A DNA stretch of 64,000 nucleotides from Bradyrhizobium sp. WSM471 (GTDB taxonomy: Bacteria; Pseudomonadota; Alphaproteobacteria; Rhizobiales; Xanthobacteraceae). The notes under the pieces were generated by a model. It was not told the origin of the DNA. It ran no database searches and was given only the letters and a program-made list of their open reading frames with translations. Position numbers and translations under genes: made by a program. Location of the stretch: assembly GCF_000244915.1 (NCBI RefSeq), contig NZ_CM001442.1, forward strand, positions 6,894,012 through 6,958,011. The letters are read 5' to 3'. Each line of letters begins with the position of its first letter. Position 1 is the stretch's first letter. Of this stretch, positions 10,119-17,828 are shown one piece after another.

Positions 10119-11027
10119 ATGACCGGACTACAGGAACATTTGCACGGGCTCTGGCTGCCGCTGATAACGCCGTTTCGCGACGGCGCTCTCGACGAGAGGT
10201 CGCTGCGGCGGCTGACACGGCATTACAGCGGACAGGCCGTTGACGGCTTCATCCTGGGGGCGACCTCCGGTGAAGGCATGACGCTGCGCGACGCCGAGCT
10301 CGAACGCCTCGTCGCTATCGTGCGCGACGAACTGACCACCGGCCACAGCAAGATTCCGATCTGCCTCGGACTTTCAGGCGCGGACACCTCGCGGCTGAAG
10401 GAGCGTCTCGACAAAACCGCGGATTGGCCGATCGACGGTTATCTGATCGCGAGCCCGTATTATCTGCGGCCATCGCAGCGCGGGTTGCTGGCGCATTTCG
10501 AGGCGCTCGCCGATAACGCCGCCTGGCCGATCGCGCTCTACAACATCCCCTATCGCACCTCGGTCAACATCACCAACCAGACGCTGCTGCGGCTTGCCGG
10601 GCACCCGAACATCATCGGTCTGAAGGATTGCGGCGCGAGCCGCGAGCAATCCATCGCGCTGCTGCGCGACCGCCCTGCGGACTTTCGCGTGCTGACCGGC
10701 GAGGATGCGAATTATTTCGAGGCGCTCAGCGACGGCGCCGACGGCGGCATCGTGCTGTCAGCCCATCTCGAGACCGCGACGTTCGCGGCTGTCCAAGCCG
10801 AGCTGAAGCGCGGCAACCACGATGTTGCGCTGGCGCGCTGGCAGGAGGTCGCGGACCTGACGCGCCTGTTGTTCACCGAGCCCAGTCCCGCGCCGGCAAA
10901 ATACTGGCTGTGGCGCACGGGTCTGATCGACAGCCCCGAAGTGCGCCTGCCGATGGTCGAGGTCGGCAGCGAACTCGCAGTCCAGCTTGACCGCGAGATC
11001 GAACGGCGGATGCAAGTCGCAGCGTAG
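10119..11027 (+). CDS. Dihydrodipicolinate synthase/N-acetylneuraminate lyase family aldolase
   Basis: A 302-residue class I aldolase barrel of the DapA/NanA family. It has GATSGEGMTL (the substrate-carboxylate loop, GTTGE-like), YNIPYRTSV with the two family tyrosines (141 and 145), and the Schiff-base lysine at 169 in IIGLKDCG. It differs from housekeeping DapA in wording, so lysine synthesis is not assured; a keto-acid or sugar-acid aldolase is equally possible. The ATG at 10119 has GAGAAGGAG upstream. A terminator-like hairpin precedes the gene and a palindromic repeat follows it. Confidence 0.85.
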   Translation: MTGLQEHLHGLWLPLITPFRDGALDERSLRRLTRHYSGQAVDGFILGATSGEGMTLRDAELERLVAIVRDELTTGHSKIPICLGLSGADTSRLKERLDKTADWPIDGYLIASPYYLRPSQRGLLAHFEALADNAAWPIALYNIPYRTSVNITNQTLLRLAGHPNIIGLKDCGASREQSIALLRDRPADFRVLTGEDANYFEALSDGADGGIVLSAHLETATFAAVQAELKRGNHDVALARWQEVADLTRLLFTEPSPAPAKYWLWRTGLIDSPEVRLPMVEVGSELAVQLDREIERRMQVAA

Positions 11028-11034
11028 CTGATAG

Positions 11035-11081
11035 CCCCTCACCCCACCCTCTCCCCGTAAGAACGGGGAGAGGGAGTGAGA
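11035..11081. repeat. Palindromic repeat of the CTCTCCCCGTaagaACGGGGAGAG family
   Basis: CCCTCTCCCCGT (11047-11058) and ACGGGGAGAGGG (11063-11074) form a 12-bp hairpin with loop AAGA, flanked by CCCCTCACCCCA and AGTGAGAG. The same unit recurs at 31718, 31818, 47668, 50555 and 54732. Lying 8 bases after the aldolase stop, it could also end that transcript. Confidence 0.85.
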
Positions 11082-11206
11082 GAGCGTGTCCCGTGGTTAA
11101 CCGCGCCCCAACGGCCTTCGCTGCTGCCGCATGGTGCATCCACGGCTCGTTTACGCAATCGCGCCTATCGTCTTCATTCAAAGTCTTTTCAAATGGGGGA
11201 ATGATC

Positions 11207-11353
11207 ATGGGGCAACGCATCCGCCCGACGGCGGCAGAGATGTTCGCGTCGGCCGATTTCATGCGGGGAATTCTGGTGGTGTCGTCGTTCGGGTTCTGGG
11301 CGGTGATGCTCGGCCTGATGCCGGTGCTGGTGTTTCGAGTCTGGCTGGCGTGA
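11207..11353 (+). CDS. Small single-pass membrane protein A (48 residues)
   Basis: A 48-residue frame with GGGGGA six bases before the ATG at 11207. The N-terminal half is hydrophilic (GQRIRPTAAEMFASADFMRG) and the rest is one membrane helix with WAVMLGLMPVLVF. The second small gene 130 bases downstream has WSVILTLSPVIVF at the same place, so the two are probably paralogues. The family is not one I recognise. An in-frame ATG at 11201 would add two residues but sits too close to the purine run. Confidence 0.55.
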   Translation: MGQRIRPTAAEMFASADFMRGILVVSSFGFWAVMLGLMPVLVFRVWLA

Positions 11354-11484
11354 TGCCAGCGCAGGTCCGGATGGTTAACTCGTGGTAGCACCTGTGTTCG
11401 AAAGCGCGCGAAACTGCGACCCGGATTTTTAAAATATCCCGTGTAGCGTTCATGCCCATAAGCGAAGAAATCGCGGGGGCGTTT

Positions 11485-11631
11485 GTGAATCATCATAACG
11501 AAATGGCGTCGCATTACGACGCTGGAGAGCAGGGCTTCACCACCGAGGACATTCTCTGGGCCGCCGGCATCTGGTCGGTGATCCTCACTTTGTCGCCGGT
11601 GATCGTGTTCTACATGCTGATGGTGGCGTAG
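11485..11631 (+). CDS. Small single-pass membrane protein B (48 residues, GTG start)
   Basis: This frame encodes 48 residues from GTG 11485, which has GGGGG six bases upstream; an in-frame ATG at 11452 has no ribosome binding site. The N-terminal half is hydrophilic (HHNEMASHYDAGEQGFTTED) and the C-terminal half is one membrane helix with WSVILTLSPVIVF. Length, layout and the W-V-L-L-PV-VF pattern match the neighbour at 11207. A bidirectional terminator follows. Function is unknown. Confidence 0.55.
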   Translation: MNHHNEMASHYDAGEQGFTTEDILWAAGIWSVILTLSPVIVFYMLMVA

Positions 11632-11657
11632 TTACCAAGTCATCTTCCCAAAAACGC

Positions 11658-11684
11658 AAAACGCGCGGATGTCCGCGCGTTTTT
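11658..11684. terminator. Bidirectional terminator between small gene B and parA
   Basis: AAAACGCGCGGA (11658-11669) pairs with TCCGCGCGTTTT (11672-11683). Both flanks carry A/T runs, so it can end the plus-strand small gene and the minus-strand parA gene, which converge here. Confidence 0.8.
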
Positions 11685-11709
11685 CGTCCGGGGAATGATT
11701 TATGAAAAA

Positions 11710-12387
11710 TTATGCCGCCTGCTTGTGCATTGCGCCGGACGCCGACGCCGTGCCGCGAATAGCCTTTACCGAACGCTCGATCGCCGCCCACAGCCTTGCG
11801 ATTTCCTGCGCCGCGCGGCTCTCGGCCTGATATTCCCGCGCGCCCTCGCCGTGGCTCAGCGCCATCAGCAGATCCGAACGGTTGGTGATCTGGCCGCCCC
11901 ACACCGGAGCACGGAACTTCGCCAGCGCCTCGCGGGCGATGGTGACGATCGGGCTTTCGGACTCGTCGCGGCGCGCCGGCGCACCGTTGAGCACGACCGC
12001 GTAGGGCTTGCGCGCCGCACGGCACATCTGGATGGTTTCCTGCACCGCGTTGACGTCGAACACGCCGGGACGGGCGGGAATCACCACCATGGTGGCATTG
12101 CGGATGGCGTCGTCGACGACGGCCGACAGGTTCGGCGGCGTGTCGATCAACACCCATTCATAACCGTCGCGCTTGGCAGCGGAGACGATGCCGCTGACCG
12201 AGTTCACCGCGGACTTGATCGGCGGTTCGTTGGTGCCGCGCAGCTTGTGCCACAGCGTGAGCGAGCCTTGCGGATCCGCATCGACGAGCAGGATCGGCTT
12301 GGTCGCCTTGATCTGCGCGGCGAGATGCGCGGCCAGCGTACTCTTGCCTGAGCCACCTTTACGCGATGCAAAAACAATAACGTTCAT
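11710..12387 (-). CDS. ParA/MinD-type ATPase without a ParB partner
   Basis: A 225-residue ParA-family ATPase that probably dimerises on ATP and binds DNA or membrane to position a cargo. It has the deviant Walker A KGGSGKST (residues about 11-18, with the signature first lysine), the A' motif LLVDADPQGSLTLW and Walker B WVLIDTPPN. It is short and lacks an N-terminal helix-turn-helix, as in orphan ParA proteins such as ParC or PpfA. No parB lies beside it. GGCAGAGGT precedes the ATG, and a perfect palindrome at 12424 lies 36 bases upstream. The cargo is unknown. Confidence 0.85.
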   Translation of the reverse strand: MNVIVFASRKGGSGKSTLAAHLAAQIKATKPILLVDADPQGSLTLWHKLRGTNEPPIKSAVNSVSGIVSAAKRDGYEWVLIDTPPNLSAVVDDAIRNATMVVIPARPGVFDVNAVQETIQMCRAARKPYAVVLNGAPARRDESESPIVTIAREALAKFRAPVWGGQITNRSDLLMALSHGEGAREYQAESRAAQEIARLWAAIERSVKAIRGTASASGAMHKQAA

Positions 12388-12423
12388 ACCTCTGCCTCCA
12401 GATTGACCCCAGGCGGCGAAAAT

Positions 12424-12441
12424 GAATCACCGCGGTGATTC
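12424..12441. promoter_or_regulatory. Perfect 18-bp palindrome upstream of parA
   Basis: GAATCACCGCGGTGATTC is its own complement over 18 bases. It lies 36 bases before the parA start in an A/T-richer stretch (12440-12475), so it is placed as an operator or a centromere-like site. It does not match the chromosomal parS consensus TGTTTCACGTGAAACA. Confidence 0.5.
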
Positions 12442-12825
12442 GGGAAAGAAAAATTTATCATAAGTTATGTCGGCGCCATGAAATAACAAAGCGCGTTGGC
12501 TTTTGAGTCACACTGCTGCGTGCGGCGACGGCCTCACGCCGGCAATCGTGCGTTTTTTGAGCAGTGCGGCGGGAAAAAATGGAATGCAACCTCGCCGGGC
12601 AATCCATTCCGTGACTCGTTTCCATCCCGCCTTGTCGCAAGCGTCCGCACAGGAAGGCGAACAAAACGAGTCCGGTGGCTGGTGCGGGGCTGATGGCTGG
12701 GTCAGTTTGACTCAAGGGGACAGCGAACGAGGGGACCGGAAACGCAAATGCCCGGGACTTCAAACGCACTGCGCGCTGTGGCCCGGGCATGATCGAGTTT
12801 CAGAAAGGGAACGCGGTGCCCGCGG
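12442..12825. other. Intergenic stretch, parA upstream region to the secreted-protein gene
   Basis: I see no convincing gene here; several open frames lack ribosome binding sites and family-like composition. The stretch holds the A/T-rich parA upstream region (12442-12475) and a 9-bp inverted repeat, ATGCCCGGG (12748-12756) with CCCGGGCAT (12782-12790), which lies behind the minus-strand gene at 12826 and may end it. Confidence 0.5.
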
Positions 12826-13176
12826 TCAGCCTTCGCTGGATTTCTTCTTCTTGGCCGTCTTCGTGCTCTTCTTCGAAGTTTTGGGCGCGATGCTGGTCGG
12901 CTTGCCGGCGCGGGGTGCGGCCGCCATGCCGGGCTCCGGTCCCGGGCGGAAGAACACCCGGCACTGCGGCGAGAGCTGCGACTTCTTCTGGATCATGCAG
13001 GCGGTGATGGCGTCGACGTTCGGTACGAACTCGCCGCACAGCCGCATCGCATCGGGGGTGCAGGCCTGCTGCTCCTCCTGGGAGTAGGCAAAGCCTTCAC
13101 CCGGGTGGATCAGGACGGCCAGGGCGATCCCGGCGATTGCAGCAGCCAAGGTTTTCTTGAAACGGAACGCCGGCAT
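12826..13176 (-). CDS. Secreted cysteine-containing protein of unknown function
   Basis: A 116-residue protein with an N-terminal signal peptide (KKTLAAAIAGIALAVLI, cleavage near GFAYS), then a compact region with four cysteines (ACTPDAMRLCGEFVPNVDAI, ACMIQKKSQLSPQCRVFF) and a lysine-rich C-terminal tail. The cysteine pattern suggests two disulfides in the periplasm. The ATG at 13176 is preferred because GGGGGGATCG precedes it. I recognise the pattern as common in rhizobial genomes but know no function. It is divergent from the CoA-transferase operon. Confidence 0.65.
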   Translation of the reverse strand: MPAFRFKKTLAAAIAGIALAVLIHPGEGFAYSQEEQQACTPDAMRLCGEFVPNVDAITACMIQKKSQLSPQCRVFFRPGPEPGMAAAPRAGKPTSIAPKTSKKSTKTAKKKKSSEG

Positions 13177-13385
13177 CGATCCCCCCAAATGTCGAGTCGG
13201 AGCGGATAGTGGGTGAACGGCGGTTCGTTGGCAACCGAGGCGAGATGCGAAAGCCGCGACGTGTGCGGTCTCGGCAACAGGGCCCCTAAAACAAAAACCG
13301 CGAAAACAACCCCATGCACAGTAGCCAAGTCCATGTACCAATTGAACTTTGTGAATCGCGTTTTGCGGATTTTACGAAATTGGAT

Positions 13386-13415
13386 TTGACTCGTCGGGCA
13401 AAACAGGCGCATGAT
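13386..13415 (+). promoter_or_regulatory. Candidate promoter of the CoA-transferase operon
   Basis: TTGACT (13386-13391) and CATGAT (13410-13415) are separated by 18 bases and lie 80 bases upstream of the first start codon of the three-gene operon. The surrounding 13320-13400 is A/T-richer than its neighbours. Confidence 0.35.
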
Positions 13416-13496
13416 GCCATCATCACAGAACGTGCGTGGGGTGGTCGGCTTGTCTCCTGCGCTGGACAAAAGCGCGAGCGGGACGGAGACGATTGC

Positions 13497-14663
13497 ATGG
13501 AGCAAAATGAGGCGGAGCTGCCGCTGTCGGGCGTGACGGTGGTCTCGCTCGAGCAGGCGATCGCGGCTCCTCTTGCCAGCCGGCATCTTGCGGATTGGGG
13601 CGCGCGCGTCATCAAGATCGAGCGGCCGGGCGATGGCGATTTCTGCCGCGACTACGATCATGTGATGAACGGGATGTCGAGCCAGTTCGTCTGGACCAAC
13701 AGGTCGAAGGAGAGCCTCGCCATCGACATCAAGAGTCCTGAAGGCCAGGAGGTGCTCGAGGCCTTGCTGCCGCAGGCCGACGTCTTCATCCAGAACCTGG
13801 CGCCGGGCGCGGCGGAGCGGCTGGGTCTCGATGCCGCATCGCTGCTGCGGAAGTTTCCCCGGATCATCGCCTGCGACGTGTCGGGCTATGGTGCCGACGG
13901 ACCCTACAGCAACAAGAAGGCCTACGACCTCCTGGTGCAGTGCGAGGCCGGCGTCCTCGCCATCAACGGCACCGAGTCGGAGCCCGCCAAGGTCGGACTT
14001 TCGGTGGTCGATATCGCCACCGGCATGTACATCCTCAACGGCGTGCTGATGGCGCTGTATCGCCGCGAGCGGACCGGCAAGGGCACCGCCTTCCAGGCCT
14101 CGCTGTTCGATTCCATCACGGACTGGATGAGCTATCCCGCCTTCTACACGCAGAGTACCGGCCGGCCGCTGCCGCGCACCGGGGCCAAGCATGCAACGAT
14201 AGCGCCGTATGGCCCGTTCCGCGTCGGCGATGGCAACACGATCTTCTTCGGCATCCAGAACGACCGGGAATGGCGATCGCTGTGCGCCATCGTGCTTGGC
14301 GACGCGGCCTTTGCCGACCATCCCCGCTTCCGCACCAATCCGCTGCGCATGCAGAACCGGGACGATCTGCAGGTCCATGTCGAGCAGCGTTTTGCGGCGA
14401 TGAGCAGTGACGAGGTGCTGCGGCTGCTCGACGAGGCCTCAATCGCCAACGCGCATCTGAATTCGGTCGAGGCGTTCCTGGAGCACGAGCAGCTCCGCGC
14501 CCGCTCCCGGGTGCAAACGGTGGGATCTCCGAGCGGCCCGGTGATGAGCTTCCTGCCGGCTCTCACCATTCCGGGCCTGTCGCCGCGGATGGATCCGGTG
14601 CCTGACGTCGGGCAGCACAATCAATCCATCCTCAGCGAGCTCGGTCTCGCAAAGGAGACATGA
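13497..14663 (+). CDS. CaiB/BaiF-family (class III) CoA transferase
   Basis: This enzyme moves CoA between carboxylic acids through an aspartyl-CoA intermediate. The 388 residues start with the family pattern LSGVTVVSLEQAIAAPLASRHLADWGA and contain the catalytic-aspartate segment ASLFDSITDWMSYPA. RTNPLRMQNRDDL in the C-terminal half is also typical. The ATG at 13497 has CGGAG upstream. It overlaps the next gene, a CoA-ester lyase, which suggests the pair activates and cleaves one acid (a citramalate- or malate-like substrate). An AEC transporter completes the operon. Confidence 0.9.
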   Translation: MEQNEAELPLSGVTVVSLEQAIAAPLASRHLADWGARVIKIERPGDGDFCRDYDHVMNGMSSQFVWTNRSKESLAIDIKSPEGQEVLEALLPQADVFIQNLAPGAAERLGLDAASLLRKFPRIIACDVSGYGADGPYSNKKAYDLLVQCEAGVLAINGTESEPAKVGLSVVDIATGMYILNGVLMALYRRERTGKGTAFQASLFDSITDWMSYPAFYTQSTGRPLPRTGAKHATIAPYGPFRVGDGNTIFFGIQNDREWRSLCAIVLGDAAFADHPRFRTNPLRMQNRDDLQVHVEQRFAAMSSDEVLRLLDEASIANAHLNSVEAFLEHEQLRARSRVQTVGSPSGPVMSFLPALTIPGLSPRMDPVPDVGQHNQSILSELGLAKET

Positions 14664-14665
14664 CG

Positions 14666-15589
14666 ATGGCGCCTCAGCGGCCGACGCGGGTCTATCTGGC
14701 CGTTCCCGCGCATCGCTCCCGTCTCGTCGCCAAGGCCGCTGCCTCGGCGGCGGATGCGGTGTTCATGGATCTCGAGGACGCGGTGCCGCCGTCCGAGAAG
14801 AGCGCGGCGCTGGAGGAAGCCGCGCGGGCGCTGTCTTCGCTGGATTGGGGCCACAAGGTCGTCGCGGTCAGGCTCAACGCCGTCGACAGCCCCTTCATCG
14901 CGCAGGAAATCCGCAAGCTCGCTGCGCTGCCCAGGCTGGATTCGGTGATCGTGCCGAAGGCGGAGCGCGGAAGCGACATCGTCGCCATCGCCGATCAGCT
15001 GCGCGCGGCCGCGCCCCGTCGCTCTTCTCCTGTGGCGCTCGAACTGCTGATCGAGACCGCGCTGGGCCTCGTCAATGTCGACACGCTCGCCGCCGCGCAC
15101 CAAAGCGTCGCCGCCCTTCATCTCGGTGTCGGCGATTTCGCGGCGTCGATCGGCGCCCGCTCCTCGGAAATCGGCGCATCGCCGGACGGCTACCGGCATG
15201 TGGGCTCCGCCCAGAGCGGCTATGCCTCCGCACCGCTCGATCTATTCGCCTATCCGATGATGCGCCTGCTGGTGGCGGCGCGTGCGTTCGGGCTGCGCGC
15301 GATCGACGGCCCTTGCGGCGCGTTCCGCGATGCCAGACTGACCGAAAGCAGCGCGCTCAAGGCGGCCGCGATGGGTTTTGACGGCAAGCAGGTGATCCAT
15401 CCCGACCAGATCGAACCGACGCTGCGGGCGTTCGTCCCGTCCGACACTGAACTGGCGCACGCACGGCGGGTCGTCGCGGCCATGGAGCAGGCCGAGGCGC
15501 AGGGCCAGGGCGCGGTGACGCTCGACGGCAAGATGATCGACTATGCCAATGTGCGCATGGCGCGCCGGATCATCGAGATGGGATCGTAG
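14666..15589 (+). CDS. HpcH/HpaI-type CoA-ester lyase (citrate lyase beta / malyl-CoA lyase family)
   Basis: A 307-residue TIM-barrel lyase that would split a beta-hydroxyacyl-CoA. Family signatures are VFMDLEDAVPPSEK (metal and substrate loop), VIVPKAE, LELLIETALGLVN, LGVGDFAASIG and GFDGKQVIHPDQI. The frame also offers ATG 14660, overlapping the stop of the CoA transferase, but AGGAG at 14653-14657 is only two bases from it and eight from ATG 14666, so 14666 is preferred. The overlap with the transferase indicates coupled translation and a shared pathway. Confidence 0.9.
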   Translation: MAPQRPTRVYLAVPAHRSRLVAKAAASAADAVFMDLEDAVPPSEKSAALEEAARALSSLDWGHKVVAVRLNAVDSPFIAQEIRKLAALPRLDSVIVPKAERGSDIVAIADQLRAAAPRRSSPVALELLIETALGLVNVDTLAAAHQSVAALHLGVGDFAASIGARSSEIGASPDGYRHVGSAQSGYASAPLDLFAYPMMRLLVAARAFGLRAIDGPCGAFRDARLTESSALKAAAMGFDGKQVIHPDQIEPTLRAFVPSDTELAHARRVVAAMEQAEAQGQGAVTLDGKMIDYANVRMARRIIEMGS

Positions 15590-15595
15590 CGGCGC

Positions 15596-16534
15596 ATGGC
15601 CACCGTGCTGATCGTCGCGCCGGTATTCGCGCTGATCGCGGCCGGCTATGCCGCGGTGCTGTTTCGCTTCGTCTCCGAGACCGCGCACAAGGGCATCTCC
15701 GAATTCGCCTTCAGCATCGCGATTCCCGCGCTGCTGTTCCGCACCATCGTCGTCTCGGAATTTTCCGGCGTCAGCCCTTGGCGGATGTGGGGCGCCTATT
15801 ACGGCGCGCTCGCGCTGACCTGGATCGCGGCACTGATCCTCTCGGCGCTGCTGCGCAAGCGGCGCGAGGACCGCGAGGACGGCGTCGTGTTCGCGATCGG
15901 CTCGGTCTACGGCAACATCGTGATGCTCGGCATTCCCTTGACACTCTCGGCGCTGGGCAATGAGGCGGCAGGACCGATGGCGCTGATCCTGTCGGTGAAC
16001 ACGCCGTTGCTCTGGCTCTGCGGCACGCTGCAGATGGAGCTGGTCGACCGCAAGCAGACGGCCTCGGCGGCGTCGCTGATCGTGCCGGTGCTGCTGGATC
16101 TTTCCCGCAACCCCATCATGCTCGCGATCGGCTTTGGCCTCGTCTGGCGTCTCACCGGCCTCGGCCTGCATCCGGTCGTCGACCGGACCGTCGAGTTGCT
16201 GGCGCAGGCGGGCTCGCCGGCGGCGCTGATCGCGCTCGGCATCAATCTCTTTCGCTTTGAGGTCAAGGGAGAGATGTTGAGCGTCCTCGTGATGAGCGCG
16301 CTCAAGCTGCTGGCGATGCCGGCGGCCGCCTTCGTGCTGGCAAAGCTGCTCGACTTGCCGCCGCTCGCGGCCGGCGTGCTCGTGCTGTTCGCGGCGATGC
16401 CGACCGGCGCGAATGCGTACATCTTCGCGGTTCAGTACCAGCGGCTGGTGAACCCGGTCTCAGGCGCGGTGGCGCTGGGCACGTTGCTGGCGGCGGTGAC
16501 GTTGCCGGTGGTGGTGTGGGTGGTGGCGAGGTGA
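15596..16534 (+). CDS. AEC-family (auxin efflux carrier type) transporter
   Basis: A 312-residue inner-membrane protein with about ten hydrophobic segments and the AEC pattern: FAFSIAIPALLFRTIV early, SVYGNIVMLGIPL in the middle and FAAMPTGANAYIFAVQY in the C-terminal repeat. Members move malonate, malate or related acids, which suits the two CoA-acid enzymes directly upstream (6-base gap). The last 110 bases recur as a decayed copy at 17676-17775, beyond the tenA gene. Confidence 0.88.
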   Translation: MATVLIVAPVFALIAAGYAAVLFRFVSETAHKGISEFAFSIAIPALLFRTIVVSEFSGVSPWRMWGAYYGALALTWIAALILSALLRKRREDREDGVVFAIGSVYGNIVMLGIPLTLSALGNEAAGPMALILSVNTPLLWLCGTLQMELVDRKQTASAASLIVPVLLDLSRNPIMLAIGFGLVWRLTGLGLHPVVDRTVELLAQAGSPAALIALGINLFRFEVKGEMLSVLVMSALKLLAMPAAAFVLAKLLDLPPLAAGVLVLFAAMPTGANAYIFAVQYQRLVNPVSGAVALGTLLAAVTLPVVVWVVAR

Positions 16535-16578
16535 AGTGTCAAAGCTTGGGAGTGCCGCACCACCTCCCAAATATCCAA

Positions 16579-16653
16579 TCAGCGCAGGCCCAGGAACGAG
16601 AGCACCACACCAACCACGACCACGAGTCCGACCAGATAAATAAGTCCGTTCAT
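16579..16653 (-). CDS. 24-residue single-helix membrane peptide
   Basis: The frame starts at ATG 16653 with a near-perfect ribosome binding site (TGAGGAG, seven bases upstream) and encodes 24 residues, nearly all hydrophobic: NGLIYLVGLVVVVGV, then a short LSFLGLR end. This is one transmembrane helix. I recall similar tiny peptides ending in SFLGLR or SFFGLR in rhizobia, which supports a real gene, but no function is known. Confidence 0.55.
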   Translation of the reverse strand: MNGLIYLVGLVVVVGVVLSFLGLR

Positions 16654-16820
16654 GTCTTAGCTCCTCAGCGTTGTCAGTCCTGCCGCAACACAAACACCCA
16701 AGGTCGTGAAAAGGTTCGGCATTGCTCGACGCCGATTTCTCCTGAAATGGGGGAACGAAAGCGACCGATCCTGCGTCGTGGCGTGCCGAGCCCCCGCCCC
16801 CATCCTGACTGCCGAAAGAG

Positions 16821-17495
16821 CTAATGAACGCGCTGGCCCGCGCGCCAGGCCATCTCCCAGAAGTCTGCCTCGAGTCGCGTGGCTTCCTTGAAGATCGCAA
16901 TCAGCTCTGCTTCGCGGGCCGGCGTGGCGTAGAGATCGGCGAGATGCTCCATATGCGCCCGCGCTCTGGCAGCGACCTCCTGGTACGGCGCGCCGGCGTA
17001 CTCCGCGATCCAGACGCGGTAGGCGTTCGTCGCAGCGTCCGCGAGGGGGAGCGAGGCGAGCCGCGTTGCGATCTCCGCGTACCCGATCACGCAGGGGGCA
17101 AGCGCCACCTTGAGAGCCAGCAGATCGCCGCGCATTCCCGCGTCGAGCACGTAGCGTGTATAGGCCAGCATCTCGGCCGCCGGAGGAGCCTGTTCAAGAT
17201 CGGTCGGGGACAGACCCCAATCGGCACAGAGCTTCACATGCAGGTTCATCTCGACATCAAGGATGGCCGACAGGCCGGCCGCGGCTTCACGCATGTCGGC
17301 AAGTCTGGGCGACTTGTAGACCGCGAGCGCGTAGGCGCGAGCAAACTCGATGAGGAACAAATAGTCCTGAACGAGGTAGTGACGAAACGCCGCTTCGGGG
17401 AGCGAGCCGTCCGCCAATCCGTTCGTGAAGGGATGCTCGGTGTAGGCCTGCCACTCGACGGATGCTGCTGTCTTGAGACGCTCGAAGAAACTCAC
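16821..17495 (-). CDS. tenA: TenA-family thiaminase II / aminopyrimidine aminohydrolase
   Basis: TenA hydrolyses aminomethyl-pyrimidine in thiamine salvage. The 224 residues have the all-helical family features: HPFTNGLADGSLPEAAFRHY, LVQDYLFLIEFAR, the catalytic cysteine at 135 in LAPCVIGYAEI (the same number as in the Bacillus enzyme) and the acidic residue of RLEADFWEMAW near 209. No other thi gene is near and I see no TPP riboswitch upstream. The gene is alone between the AEC gene and its decayed 3' copy, which suggests acquisition as a small segment. Confidence 0.9.
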   Translation of the reverse strand: MSFFERLKTAASVEWQAYTEHPFTNGLADGSLPEAAFRHYLVQDYLFLIEFARAYALAVYKSPRLADMREAAAGLSAILDVEMNLHVKLCADWGLSPTDLEQAPPAAEMLAYTRYVLDAGMRGDLLALKVALAPCVIGYAEIATRLASLPLADAATNAYRVWIAEYAGAPYQEVAARARAHMEHLADLYATPAREAELIAIFKEATRLEADFWEMAWRAGQRVH

Positions 17496-17569
17496 GATGT
17501 TTTTCGCCCGGTTTGCTTTTTCATGAACGCCTTTGGTTCGCTACCGATAGCGCATTGCGAACTGGGGAG

Positions 17570-17657
17570 CTACGGTGACCGCGGACAAAATGGCTTTGAG
17601 CAGCGTTGCGGATGGTGGCACTCTCTGCGACGGGGATTTTGTGCACTGTCACCGTAG
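17570..17657. repeat. 88-bp MITE-like element with long inverted ends
   Basis: CTACGGTGAC (17570-17579) recurs inverted as GTCACCGTAG (17648-17657). After five unpaired bases on each side, ACAAAAT pairs with ATTTTGT. The ends therefore form a symmetrical 22-bp imperfect repeat around a 44-bp core with no gene. It lies upstream of tenA and 18 bases from the duplicated AEC end. I see no target-site duplication. Confidence 0.45.
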
Positions 17658-17675
17658 TTACAACGCGCGTAGATT

Positions 17676-17775
17676 TTCGCGGTTCAGTACAAGCGCCTCG
17701 TGAACCCGGTGTCAGGCGCGGTCGCGCTGCTGGCGGCGGTGACGTTGCCGGGTGGTGGTGTAAGTGGTGCGATTT
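17676..17775 (+). pseudogene. Decayed copy of the 3' end of the AEC transporter gene
   Basis: Bases 17676-17775 match 16424-16533 closely (TTCGCGGTTCAGTAC, GTGAACCCGGT, GGCGGCGGTGACGTTGCC and more) with a few substitutions, a small deletion after GTCGCGCTG and frame-breaking changes. No start or upstream part is present. The two copies flank the tenA segment as direct repeats about 1.25 kb apart. Confidence 0.75.
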
Positions 17776-17828
17776 AGGTCGTTAGGGCAGAAGCTGAGGC
17801 TTGTCGATCCCATACGCAGTTCCAATCC

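Noticed and set aside
12424..12441. Chromosomal parS site
   Set aside because: The palindrome does not resemble TGTTTCACGTGAAACA and there is no parB nearby.
17496..17828. TPP riboswitch upstream of tenA
   Set aside because: I see neither the CTGAGA nor the ACCTGAT-type core on either strand.
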